NCBI GenBank assembly: GCA_046541515.1
Contig: JBKHDD010000033.1
Span: forward strand, 1 to 34,642
DNA: 34,642 nucleotides
Reading direction: 5' to 3'
DNA from: CAYFVR01 sp046541515
GTDB taxonomy: Bacteria > Desulfobacterota > Desulfobacteria > Desulfobacterales > Desulfococcaceae
Shown: positions 7,642 to 15,616 of the stretch, one piece after another
Numbering within the stretch: the stretch's first letter is position 1
Layout: each line of letters starts with the position of its first letter
Translations under genes and position numbers: made by a program
Notes under the pieces: generated by a model
Told to the model about the DNA's origin: nothing
The model's database searches: none
Seen by the model: only the letters and a program-made list of their open reading frames with translations

Positions 7642-8741
7642 TCAACTCGCGCAATTCCCGCCTTCGGCCTTCCGGGGGGAGGGGGAATCGGGTTCGTTGG
7701 ACGTCGCGCCAATGGGGGGCCGCCGGTGCCGCGCGAAGGCGTTGCCCGGGACGGATTTGGGAAATTTTTTGATTTCCGCCGCCCGATGGCTCGGCTCCTC
7801 CATGGTGAAAGCGGCCCGGAATTCACAATCCACGATCCCGATGGAGACCGAGACCAGGGGGAATTTCCGCTCCACCCCGTCTCTTCCCTTGCCCTGAAAA
7901 CAACCCCGCTCCCGATCCGCCTCCCGGTAGAGCGCGGGAACCTTCGGCTTGATTTTCCCACCTCTTCCGCAAAGGTCAACAGCAGGGCGGGGTCGGGGAA
8001 ATTCCCATCGGCCGGACCGCGCATGAGGGCTTCCCATCCCAGGACGCCGCCGGTGGAAAAGTCGATCACCGGCTGGTGGTGAATCGACAACAGCGGCGTT
8101 TCCAGAATGCGGATGAATTCCTGGTGCAGGTCCAGTTTTTCGGCGGGAATTCGACGGGCCGCCGTCCGCTGGGCCTCGCAGAAGGCGCGGAACAGCCGTT
8201 GATGGAAGGCTTCCGCGCCTTCCTCGGAGACGGGGTTCATCCAGGCATAGCCCACTTCCACCGTCACCGTGTCCGGCAGCCGTTCCTCGGCGGCATGGTT
8301 CATGACCGCGTTCAGGCGGAGGCGCAGGGAGAGGGAGCGGCCGGGCGGTCCGCAGGCCCCGCCCGGAGGCAGTCGGAAGACCAACAGGGTTTCTCCCGAT
8401 CCCACGGCCTCGACGAAGAGCAACGTTTCCGAGGGAAACACCACGTCGAACCGTTCGGCCGCTTCCTTCCGTAGCCGGTTCGGCAGCCCGAACCCCGAAC
8501 TTTCCCCGTGCACTCCCACGAAATGGCGGAAGTCCGCCACGCGAACGGCGAGAAAGCCGACCGGGCCGTCCAGGGCGGTCTTCAAGGCCGCCAGCCGTTC
8601 CGCCGGCAGCAGGGCGGTCAGACGGTCCGGAAAAACGTCCCAGCTCCGTGTTGCCGGGTTCGTGGTCTTTTTCGGGTTTCGAAAGGGAGAAAACCCGGAT
8701 TTGAACCTGTCATGCCTCCTGGGGCTCGAAGCCCTGGGCAT
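7642..8741 (-). pseudogene. EAL-GGDEF protein remnant with large internal deletion
   Basis: The N-terminal half (down to about 7960) carries a sensor-like region (VGFLAVRVADFRHFVGVHGE, LLFVEAVGSGETLLVF) and the beginning of an EAL phosphodiesterase domain (LLSIHHQPVIDF, GVLGWEALMRGP with the EAL signature, LLTFAEEVG). The sequence then changes frame near 7945-7965 and resumes as the last strands of a GGDEF domain (KVPALYREADRERG, FPLVSVSIGIVD). Most of EAL and nearly all of GGDEF, including every GGDEF catalytic residue, are missing. It is therefore the product of an internal deletion plus frameshift and cannot make or degrade cyclic di-GMP. The 5' end is uncertain: recognisable homology begins near 8660 and no good ribosome site is seen. 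Confidence 0.75.
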
Positions 8742-8887
8742 TTTCCCGAAACGGCACGTTGGGGGGAAGCGACTTGGGCCTTTCCTTCCCGCAAATTCGC
8801 GGGCCAAGACCATAGCGAAATTATGTTATTATTTGATGAAACGGCCGGCGGGCGGGTCCGAACGACGGTGGAGGGAGCGAAAAAAAG

Positions 8888-8921
8888 TTGGACAATAAAT
8901 ATTTTGAGTCCTAATGTTAGG
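8888..8921 (+). promoter_or_regulatory. MarR-gene promoter with overlapping palindrome
   Basis: TTGGAC (8888-8893) and CCTAAT (8910-8915) are spaced by 16 nt. The -10 element is part of the palindrome CCTAA-TG-TTAGG (8910-8921). This layout suits autorepression by the MarR protein encoded 40 nt downstream (inference). Confidence 0.4.
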
Positions 8922-8961
8922 TGTCGAAAAGATGAATTGTTCCCTTTCACCGGAGGTAGGC

Positions 8962-9405
8962 ATGCCGACCCCTTTCGACCAGAACATGCTCATGTCCCTT
9001 CGACGGATTGTCCAGGCCAATCGCCAGTGCAACAACGTGCCGAACCAAGAGGTCAACCTGACCGTCCCCCAGCTCCTTTGTCTGCAACAACTCTTGGAGC
9101 CGGACATTCGGACTCCCAGCCAGATTGCCCGACGAACTTTTTTGAGCCAGGCCACGGTGACCGGAATCGCCGACCGGCTGGTGGAGCGCGGGCTCATCCG
9201 GCGGGACCGGGACCTGCCCGACCGGCGGCAGGTGGTGCTGACGCTGACCGACGAGGGAAGGAAGCTTGCCAAAGACCGGCCCTGGCCGTTGCCCGCCAAT
9301 TTTTCCGCAAATTTCGAAGCGCTTCCGCCGGAGGAACAGGCCAGCATCGACGCCTGCCTCCGGCGCGTCGCCGATATGATGGATCCGGTGCCCGGGGAGG
9401 ATTAA
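8962..9405 (+). CDS. MarR-family transcriptional regulator
   Basis: 147-aa winged-helix regulator. The order is an N-terminal dimerisation helix (MLMSLRRIVQANRQCN), LTVPQLLCLQQLLE, the HTH (TPSQIARRTFLSQATVTGIADRLVERGL), the wing (RRDRDLPDRRQVVLTLTDEG) and C-terminal dimerisation helices. Length and layout are normal for MarR. ATG 8962 is chosen for its GGAGG 5 nt upstream; a longer start at 8914 falls inside the promoter palindrome. The broken ogt gene begins 4-10 nt after its stop, so the pair was an operon. MarR proteins often respond to small phenolic or electrophilic compounds; the ligand here is unknown. Confidence 0.9.
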   Translation: MPTPFDQNMLMSLRRIVQANRQCNNVPNQEVNLTVPQLLCLQQLLEPDIRTPSQIARRTFLSQATVTGIADRLVERGLIRRDRDLPDRRQVVLTLTDEGRKLAKDRPWPLPANFSANFEALPPEEQASIDACLRRVADMMDPVPGED

Positions 9406-9415
9406 GGACGTGGAG

Positions 9416-9918
9416 ATGGAATACCGATTTCTGGAAAGCCCCCTGGGGCGTATTCTGCTGGCGGGAAGGGGGGATACGCTCTTCCGCGTCCATTTTCAGG
9501 AGGGGGCCGGGCCCTTGGAGATTCCGGAGGCGTGGACTCATTCGCCCGAATGTTTCGCGGAGGCGGTCCGGCAGTTGAGCGCCTATTTCGCCGGGCGTCT
9601 GTTTTCCTTCGATCTGGACGTGGCGCCGGACGGCGCGGAATTGAATTTCAGCGGGCGGTGTCGGCGGAATTGGAGAAAATTCCCTGCGGAGAGACGGCGG
9701 CCCGCGGAGAAATCGCCCGGCGGCTTGTACGACCCGGGGCCGGCCGGGCGGTGGGCGGGGCCAACGGCCGGATTCCCCTGCCCATGGTGATTCCCCGCCA
9801 TCGCGTGGTCGGCGCGAATGGTCGGCTGACCGGTTGCGGCGGCGGACTGTGGATCAAGGAATGGTTGTTGAACATGGAAATCGGGGCTTTCGCGAACCGA
9901 ACGGGAAATCCCCCCTGA
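9416..9918 (+). pseudogene. ogt: Methylated-DNA-protein cysteine methyltransferase remnant (Ogt-like)
   Basis: Residues encoded from 9416 give the N-terminal ribonuclease-H-like part (EYRFLESPLGRILLAGRG, QLSAYFAGRLFSFDLDV). A frameshift at about 9635-9650 moves the reading to another frame, which continues as FQRAVSAELEKIPCGET, GEIARRL, GRAVGGANGRIPLPMVIP and GLWIKEWLL, the canonical alkyltransferase domain. The active-site motif PCHRV reads PRHRV (Arg codon CGC at 9796-9798, one transition from TGC), so the methyl-accepting Cys is absent. Alkyltransferase-like proteins also lack it but normally have Trp. With both lesions the gene is most likely dead. It follows the MarR gene directly; GTG 9410 is an alternative start. 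Confidence 0.8.
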
Positions 9919-9977
9919 AATTCAATTGGATGGGGCATCTTGCGCAAACAAAAATACGGAAGGAAAGGTTTCCAAAT

Positions 9978-10388
9978 TCAATGATTCTCGAATGTCCAGC
10001 GGCCATTTCCCTGGTGTTTGCAATCCAATAGCAGTTTGGAATGAAATGGGCTTTGGGGAGTGCCGTGATCATCCACGACCAAGATTCGATCAATGCCGCA
10101 TTGGCCAGCTTTGGGCAGAACGATATAAATGCACCCAATGCTCACTGCCTTGCTCAGGCCGTGCTCAATCGAATGGCGAAATATTCCGCCCTTAAATAAT
10201 TGGTTGGCCAAATAAGATGGAATCCGGTTGTTGCCAACCAGTTCTTCTATCGTCTTGTCTATATTGTCGGCCATTACCAGTCGGTTTTCGGCTTTCCAGC
10301 GGAGCACGCGGGCGTTAAAAAGATCCATGTACTCATGTTTCTTCATCGCTGTTTTTGCCATGAGCTTGAGTTCGTTCAGCTTGGGCAT
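9978..10388 (-). CDS. Hypothetical protein, lower-GC orphan
   Basis: 136 aa, no family recognised. The N-terminal half is helical and charged (MPKLNELKLMAKTAMKKHEY, NIDKTIEELVGNNRIPSYLA). The C-terminal half looks beta-rich, with a conserved-looking core (KAVSIGCIYIVLPKAGQCGI, RILVVDDHG). ATG 10388 has GGAGGG 7 nt upstream. Base composition is visibly less GC-rich than the neighbours and codon use is more even, so recent acquisition is plausible. Upstream, at 10441-10452, lies a GTTTG-CT-CAAAC palindrome. The start is well supported; no function is assigned. Confidence 0.6.
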   Translation of the reverse strand: MPKLNELKLMAKTAMKKHEYMDLFNARVLRWKAENRLVMADNIDKTIEELVGNNRIPSYLANQLFKGGIFRHSIEHGLSKAVSIGCIYIVLPKAGQCGIDRILVVDDHGTPQSPFHSKLLLDCKHQGNGRWTFENH

Positions 10389-10567
10389 GGGGTCGCCCTC
10401 CCATTGGGGAGTCGGTGGGATTGTCGTTAATTAGAAAGTGGTTTGCTCAAACAAATAATCTACGTTGCTTTGGCCGAATGTCAATGGTCGCCGAAAAAAG
10501 TTTGGCGCCCGAAAGTTGGCCCTTCTGCACAAGGAAGAATGCGCGGGAGCGGAACAAGACAAACGTC

Positions 10568-12778
10568 CTATTTCCGATCCATCACCCACAACCCCGTCCA
10601 CCCTTCCGGCGGGTCGGCATCCAGGCTGCGGAGCCGTTCCAGGTAGCGGACCGCCACCGGGTCCCGGTCGGCGATTTCCTTGAATAGGTCCCGCGCCGAA
10701 TCGAAGTGACCGCCGTAAAAAAGGTCCAGCCCCTCCTCGAAATCCGCGATGATTTCCGCCCGAGTGTCGTAATCGTCCCAGAACATCGGCTCGAAGACCG
10801 TCACCGCCTCCTTTCGTCCCACCACCTGCACCCGGCCCAGCTCCCGAAAGGCCAGGTCGTCGTCCACCAGCCGCCGGGTGATGCCGGACACCATCGTGTA
10901 GGTCCCAAACATCTTGTTCACCCCTTCCAGCCGTGCCGCCAGGTTCACCGCGTCGCCCAGCATGGTGTAGTCGAATTTCTGGGTGGAGCCGAAATTGCCC
11001 ACGTAGGCCTCTCCGCTGTTCAAGCCGATGCGCATCCGCAGCTCCCGTCCGCAAATTTCCCGGAACCCTGGGCGGAGTTCCGCCAGGCGACGCTGGCAGT
11101 CCAAGGCGGCCCGAACCGCCCGGAGCGGATGGTCCCGGTGTTCCGTGGGCGCGTTCCAGAAGGCGATGATGGCGTCGCCCTCGTATTTGTCCACGGTGCC
11201 CCCGGAGGCCAGAATGATGTCGGTCATTTCGGTGAGATAGCGGTTCAACAGCTCGGCCAGGGCTTCCGGCCGCATGGTTTCCGAAATGGCGGTGAACCGT
11301 TCCAAATCGGAAAAGAAGATGGAGAGGGGGCGCTGTTCGCCGCCCAGTTGAAGCCGATCGGGTTCCCGAACCAGGGTTTCGATGAGTTCCGGGCTGAGAT
11401 ACTGGGCGAAGGCTTGTTTGATGAACCGCTTTTGGCGGCCTTCGGTGGCGTATTGGACCAGGATGGCCAAGGCGAAGGCGAAAAACGTGCCGACCATGGC
11501 GGGGGCGAGGGGAAGTCGGAAGCCGCCGGCGTAGGCCAGCAGAGCGCATCCGGCCGGAGCGGCCAGGAGAAAAACGCCCGTCCCGCCCAGGGAGAGGGGC
11601 CGGGCGAGAAAGAGCGGAGTGACGCCCGCCAAAAGGGAAAACAGCAGGACGAAGGGCGGGTGGACCGCCGGGTGAACGTCCCGGATAAACGCGCCGGCGA
11701 GCAGATTTTCCAGCAGGGTGGCGTGAATTTCGACCCCGGGGAAAACGCCGCCGGTGGGCGCGGCCCGCTGGTCGAACAGGCCGGGGGCGGACATGCCGAT
11801 CAGCACGTATCGGTCCCGGAAGACCGCCGGGTCCACCGGGGGCGTTTCGCCGGCCCGCAGCCGCAGCTCCGACTGGATGACGGCGGCGGCGCCGTGGGCC
11901 GGAAACGTGCCCCCGGGTCCCCGAAAGCGGAGGATGGCCCGCCCCTCTTCGTCCAGCGGCAACGAACGACCGTTGATTCGAAGTCCGTCCCCGGACGTTC
12001 GGAGCTCCGCCGCGGGATGGGCCGCCAGGTAGGTCCCGATCCCCAGGGCCGGAAGGGTCGAGCCGTCGAAGGCGGCCAGCGGCGCCGCCTTCCGGTAAAT
12101 GCCGTCGGGATCGGGATTCAGGTGGACGTTGCACAGGGGGTCGAAGTGGCGGCCCGCCTCCGGGACGGGAAATGCCGCCCGTGGATAGGCCGACGCCGTC
12201 GTCGCTTCCTCCGGGAGCTGGAAATCCGGCCGGGGAATCTCCGACGGCCATTGGGTGGCGTCGCCGGATCGGCGGCTGACGAAGGCCGCGCCGGCCACCT
12301 TCCCGAAGCGCTCCACCGCCGCGCCGAAGCGTTCGTCGTCGCCCACGCCGTAGGCCGAAGGCTCCAGAAACAGCACGTCCAGCCCGGCCGATTTGGCCCC
12401 GGCCCGGCGCAGGAAGTCGATGATGACGCCCCAGACCTCCCGGGGCCACGGCCAAGGCCAGCCGTTAACCGTTTTGCCCCAATCCAGACTTTTCTGGTCC
12501 AGCAGAATCAGCCGAACCCGTTCGTCGGCCCGGTCCGGGCGGGCCATCACCCGGGCCCGCCAGTCCCAGCTCCGGGCCTCCCAGGGGTCCAAAAGCCCCG
12601 GCCACCAGAGCGCCAGGGCCGTCAGCGCGCCGGCCAATCCCAGCAGCGCGCCCTGAAGAACTCTTCGGTCCGCGCGAATCCGTTGGATCCCGGCGTTCCA
12701 TGCGCGGAGAAAGCCCGATCCTTCGGACCGTTCCGTCCCGCCGGACTTCCCATCCGGCCCCGGTTGGGAAGCGGCCAC
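10568..12778 (-). CDS. CHASE2-domain class III adenylate cyclase
   Basis: 736-aa membrane sensor making cyclic AMP. Domain order: cytoplasmic N-terminus, TM about 42-62, extracytoplasmic CHASE2 sensor (about 65-370; SWDWRARVMARP, GLDVLFLEPS, FRDRYVLIGMSAPGLFD), three TM segments (about 370-450), then the cyclase domain. Metal-binding Asp491 (FFSDLERFT) and Asp535 (VDKYEGD) are present. Lys531 and the Asp of FDYTMLGD fit adenine rather than guanine recognition, and VNLAARLE holds the transition-state Asn/Arg. All catalytic residues appear intact. GTG 12778 lies 3 nt after the M48 stop, so the gene is the last of a three-gene operon. Whether cAMP acts through the CRP-type site near 33410 is untested. 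Confidence 0.92.
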   Translation of the reverse strand: MAASQPGPDGKSGGTERSEGSGFLRAWNAGIQRIRADRRVLQGALLGLAGALTALALWWPGLLDPWEARSWDWRARVMARPDRADERVRLILLDQKSLDWGKTVNGWPWPWPREVWGVIIDFLRRAGAKSAGLDVLFLEPSAYGVGDDERFGAAVERFGKVAGAAFVSRRSGDATQWPSEIPRPDFQLPEEATTASAYPRAAFPVPEAGRHFDPLCNVHLNPDPDGIYRKAAPLAAFDGSTLPALGIGTYLAAHPAAELRTSGDGLRINGRSLPLDEEGRAILRFRGPGGTFPAHGAAAVIQSELRLRAGETPPVDPAVFRDRYVLIGMSAPGLFDQRAAPTGGVFPGVEIHATLLENLLAGAFIRDVHPAVHPPFVLLFSLLAGVTPLFLARPLSLGGTGVFLLAAPAGCALLAYAGGFRLPLAPAMVGTFFAFALAILVQYATEGRQKRFIKQAFAQYLSPELIETLVREPDRLQLGGEQRPLSIFFSDLERFTAISETMRPEALAELLNRYLTEMTDIILASGGTVDKYEGDAIIAFWNAPTEHRDHPLRAVRAALDCQRRLAELRPGFREICGRELRMRIGLNSGEAYVGNFGSTQKFDYTMLGDAVNLAARLEGVNKMFGTYTMVSGITRRLVDDDLAFRELGRVQVVGRKEAVTVFEPMFWDDYDTRAEIIADFEEGLDLFYGGHFDSARDLFKEIADRDPVAVRYLERLRSLDADPPEGWTGLWVMDRK

Positions 12779-12781
12779 CGG

Positions 12782-13735
12782 CTACACGCGCCGCATGGCG
12801 GATTCAAAACGGCGTTGGCGCGCGCCCGGGACCCGGACCGGCTGGTAGGCGTCAAGAATTTTCTGAACCCGGCGGATGCGATCCTCGGGGGCCGGATGGG
12901 TTTTGGCGAAGTCGAGTCCGCCCGGCTTCAGTCGCCGATCCATCACCCGCAGCATGTCCACCAGGCCGTTGGGATTGTACCCGAGCCGTTTCAGGATGGC
13001 CGCGGCGTCGGCGTCGGCCTCGTATTCCAGGCTCCGGGCGTAGCCGCTGTTGATCAGGGTCTGGGCGATGTCGTTCAGCGCGCCCTCGAAGGTTTTGGTG
13101 AGGCTGGCAAGCTCCGCGCCGCCGAACTGCTTGGCGCTTTCGGCGCCCAGGATGGTGAGGGCGTTGGTGAGCCGGGCGGTTTTGATGGCCCGGAGTCCGT
13201 GCTGTCGCTGGACGTGTCCGATTTCGTGGGCCAGCACCGCGGCGGCGGCGTCCTCGTGGGTGCAGCAGCGGAGCAGCCCTCGGGTGATGAAAATATGGCC
13301 GCCGGGCGCGGAGAGGGCGTTGATGTCGTCGGAGTCCAGAATCAGAAAGTGGTAACCGCCGTAGGTATTGGGTTTTTCCGAGGCGGTTGCCAGGGTTTGG
13401 CCCAGCAGGTTCAGGTATCGGTTGGCGTCGGGCGCGCGGTAGGCCGGATATTTTTCCAGAATGACCGCGCCGATGGACCGGCCGATGTAGTACTCCTGGG
13501 CCGGCGTGATCTCCTCGAAGGATCGGCCCACGGCCTGGCCGGAGCGGGCGATGGATTGGGCCTGATCTTCGCTGATCAGGTTTGAGGACTGCGCGATCTG
13601 GGCGCCGATGGCGCTGAGTTCGCCCATCTCCGCGCAGCCCTGAAGGAGGGCGGCCGCGCCCGGCAGAAGGCCCAGCCCGAGGCTCAATCGGCCGCCGAGT
13701 CGCAGAAATTCACGTCGGTTGATCGTCCCGCTCAT
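12782..13735 (-). CDS. M48-family zinc metalloprotease, Tat-type lipoprotein
   Basis: 317 aa. The N-terminus has a twin-arginine motif (NRREFLRL, Arg7-Arg8), a hydrophobic stretch and a lipobox LLQGC (Cys34), predicting Tat export and lipid anchoring. The peptidase domain carries HEIGH at 170-174 and the third zinc ligand in SLEYEADADAAAI near 237-239, as in BepA/YfgC- and LoiP-type proteases. A TPR tail of the BepA type is absent. It probably acts on envelope proteins. The start ATGA overlaps the stop of the SH3-like gene by 4 bp, and the cyclase follows after 3 nt. Confidence 0.92.
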   Translation of the reverse strand: MSGTINRREFLRLGGRLSLGLGLLPGAAALLQGCAEMGELSAIGAQIAQSSNLISEDQAQSIARSGQAVGRSFEEITPAQEYYIGRSIGAVILEKYPAYRAPDANRYLNLLGQTLATASEKPNTYGGYHFLILDSDDINALSAPGGHIFITRGLLRCCTHEDAAAAVLAHEIGHVQRQHGLRAIKTARLTNALTILGAESAKQFGGAELASLTKTFEGALNDIAQTLINSGYARSLEYEADADAAAILKRLGYNPNGLVDMLRVMDRRLKPGGLDFAKTHPAPEDRIRRVQKILDAYQPVRVPGARQRRFESAMRRV

Positions 13736-14223
13736 GGCGTCTCTCCTTCCGCGATCAGCTCGCCTTCGCGCAAAAAATCGGCAAGTTCCTCCGCCGACAC
13801 CCCCCAGGTTTCCATCCGGTCCACCCAGGTGAAATCCTTGTCCGGATTTTCGGCGCGGAACCGTTGCTCCACCTGCTGGTTGAAGCCTTTTCCGGCCAGC
13901 GCCAGTTCGTCGCCGGTGGCGGTCGCCTCCACGTCATCCGCGCCGGCGGCCATTCGGAGGTTTTTTTCGGTAAGGGCGGAGGAATGCATCCAGCCCTCCT
14001 GTGCCCGGGTGGGCAGTCCCACCCGAATCCAGTCTCCCTGGCGTTGAAGCACGCCCACCCCGGCGCCGTAGGGCAAGGTCGCGACCACCTTGCCGAGAAA
14101 GGAGGGGGTGGTCCGAAGCTGCCCTTCCCGCACTTGGACGTTCATCAACTCCATTCCCGTCGCCGCCGTCGCCATCAGGAGCGCGGCCAGACAGACGGAA
14201 ATCCATACGTTTTTGGGGCGCAT
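13732..14223 (-). CDS. Exported SH3-like domain protein
   Basis: 163 aa. Signal peptide of about 24 residues (VWISVCLAALLMATAATG). Then a bacterial SH3-like fold: VQVREGQLRTTPSFLGKVVA, LPYGAGVGVLQRQGDWIRVG, EGWMHSSALTEK. The C-terminal half is helical (FNQQVEQRFRAENPDKDF, VDRMETWGVSAEELADFLRE). Such domains commonly bind peptidoglycan. ATG 14223 has AAGGAG 8 nt upstream; a TTG one codon earlier is less likely. The 4-bp overlap with the M48 gene suggests the two work together in the periplasm, the SH3 protein perhaps positioning the protease on the wall (inference). Confidence 0.85.
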   Translation of the reverse strand: MRPKNVWISVCLAALLMATAATGMELMNVQVREGQLRTTPSFLGKVVATLPYGAGVGVLQRQGDWIRVGLPTRAQEGWMHSSALTEKNLRMAAGADDVEATATGDELALAGKGFNQQVEQRFRAENPDKDFTWVDRMETWGVSAEELADFLREGELIAEGETP

Positions 14224-14309
14224 CAATCGATCTCCTTTCGTTTTTGGAGAATTTGGGGGTCAATGTACCATGTTTTGCGGCGGATTACCCAAAAAAACCG
14301 AAATTTCCC

Positions 14310-14353
14310 CGCAAACCTTTCCGATGGGGCTTTGACGAAAAACGGGGTTTGCG
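14310..14353. repeat. Inverted repeat in the spacer between two minus-strand operons
   Basis: CGCAAACC (14310-14317) and GGTTTGCG (14346-14353) are perfect 8-bp arms 28 nt apart, just downstream of the terminator at 14364-14386. They could form a second hairpin in read-through transcripts or bind a regulator upstream of the SH3-M48-cyclase operon. Confidence 0.35.
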
Positions 14354-14363
14354 AGAGGGGTCG

Positions 14364-14386
14364 AAAAAAGGCGAGCGGAAGCGCCT
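14364..14386 (-). terminator. Intrinsic terminator ending the sulfotransferase-GT4 array
   Basis: On the minus strand AGGCG and CGCCT pair across an 8-nt loop and are followed by a T run (CGCCTTTTTT). It lies 32 nt after the DUF3592 stop codon, the end of the co-directional array. Confidence 0.6.
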
Positions 14387-14417
14387 CCGGCCCGAACCGG
14401 ACGGCGATCTGCGGATA

Positions 14418-14882
14418 TCAGCCGATGTCGACGGATTTCCCGGCCCGCCATTCGTAAAGGTAGATGCCCAGGGAAAGAAGAAAAAGGACGAGACCGGCGA
14501 CCGCGGCGATCAGATATTTGGCGGAATATCCTCTTTGCAACGTGGAAATGGACGGATGGTCGGGCCAGTAAAAGACGCGCGTGGTCCCGCCTTCGGGATA
14601 GGCCATTTCGAAATCCATGGGATACAGGATCGTGGCGTCCTTGAAGGAGAAGCGGTGGCCCAGGTACCGTTCGCCCGCCACCGTGTATTCGTAGGCGACT
14701 TGGGGAACCGAGTCTTCCAGATAACGCTCCGCCCGGGAAGTCAGGAGGCGGCCTTCCGTCGCGGGCCAACTTTTTGACATGAAGCCCAAGACGAAGTCTC
14801 TGCCGCCCCAGATCAGAAGGATGACGCTCAGCAGCAACACATAGTGTCCCTTGAGATCGAAGCGTTTCTGGAAGGCGATCAT
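14418..14882 (-). CDS. DUF3592 membrane protein
   Basis: 154 aa with a TM near residues 13-32 (YVLLLSVILLIWGGRDFVLG) and another near 125-145 (YLIAAVAGLVLFLLSLGIYL). Between them is the extracytoplasmic DUF3592 beta domain (WPATEGRLLTSRAERYLE, VAYEYTVAGERYLGHRFSF, TTRVFYWPDHP). Function of the family is unknown. ATG 14882 overlaps the stop of the DUF2334 gene as ATGA and has AAGGAGG at 9 nt, so translation is coupled. Last gene of the array before the terminator at 14364. Confidence 0.85.
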   Translation of the reverse strand: MIAFQKRFDLKGHYVLLLSVILLIWGGRDFVLGFMSKSWPATEGRLLTSRAERYLEDSVPQVAYEYTVAGERYLGHRFSFKDATILYPMDFEMAYPEGGTTRVFYWPDHPSISTLQRGYSAKYLIAAVAGLVLFLLSLGIYLYEWRAGKSVDIG

Positions 14883-15616
14883 GGCGGGGTTCCTCCTTCG
14901 GAAAGGTCGAGGCGCCGGTAATCCAGCCATCCGTCCACGGCGGAGAGCAGGGGACCGATTTCGTCTCTCAGCTTGAGTTCCAGGTCGAAGGGATGGATCG
15001 CGATGCGAAGCGGCAGTCTGCTGGAGCGTGCGACCGCAACGTTCATCTGGTTCCAGGGGCGAAGAATGGCGGCCCGAATCGGAATGTCCGCTTCAAAACC
15101 GGCCAGCGGGAGTTGGCAAAACCGGTTTCGGGACGTCATGTAAATCCCCCCGGCGGTTTCGTAGCTCTCGAAGGGAAGATCGCTCAGGTCCCGCCGGCGG
15201 AGGGGGCCCATGGCCCAGGCCGGCGGCACGTAGAGATCCGGCGGGGTCAAATCGTGTTCGCCGAACCAATGGTGGCAACGACGGACCAGGGCCCGGGCGG
15301 CGCAGCGATCCAGCGAGAGGTGCTCCGCCGCCCCGCGGGAGAGAAATCGTCCGTGGAGTTGGTGAAAGAGCGTCTTTCGCTCGAACACTTGGTGGACCCA
15401 GCCGTGGCCCGCGAGAATGCAGCCGGCCGATTCCCAGGAGCGAAGGAGGGCGATTTGCCGGCCGGACCAATCTCGTCCCGGCACGACCAGCATTGTCGCC
15501 GGCGAAACGCCCGCCCGTTCCAGCAAATCGAGAATCCGGCCGACCGGCTCCAGCGTCTCCGGCATGACGTCGTGGATGGAGGCGATGGCCCGGAGGGACC
15601 CGTCACGGCCGCTCAT
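14879..15616 (-). CDS. DUF2334-type polysaccharide deacetylase-like protein
   Basis: 245 aa. NodB-like features include the early metal/catalytic motif ASIHDVMPETLEPV, LVVPGRDWSG and AGHGWVHQ (His ligands), a later YVPPAWAMG and a closing IAIHPFDLE. This matches the DUF2334 branch of the carbohydrate esterase 4 superfamily. Expected to remove N-acetyl groups from a glycan, though the exact activity of this branch is not established. Its start overlaps the GT4 gene end by 14 bp and its end overlaps DUF3592 by 4 bp. GT4 plus a deacetylase-like enzyme recalls glycolipid pathways of the GlcNAc-transfer/deacetylation type (inference). Confidence 0.85.
   Translation of the reverse strand: MSGRDGSLRAIASIHDVMPETLEPVGRILDLLERAGVSPATMLVVPGRDWSGRQIALLRSWESAGCILAGHGWVHQVFERKTLFHQLHGRFLSRGAAEHLSLDRCAARALVRRCHHWFGEHDLTPPDLYVPPAWAMGPLRRRDLSDLPFESYETAGGIYMTSRNRFCQLPLAGFEADIPIRAAILRPWNQMNVAVARSSRLPLRIAIHPFDLELKLRDEIGPLLSAVDGWLDYRRLDLSEGGTPP

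Noticed and set aside
10706..13585. 959-codon plus-strand open frame opposite the cyclase and M48 genes
   Set aside because: Antisense shadow of two clearly recognised genes; its composition has no domain features.
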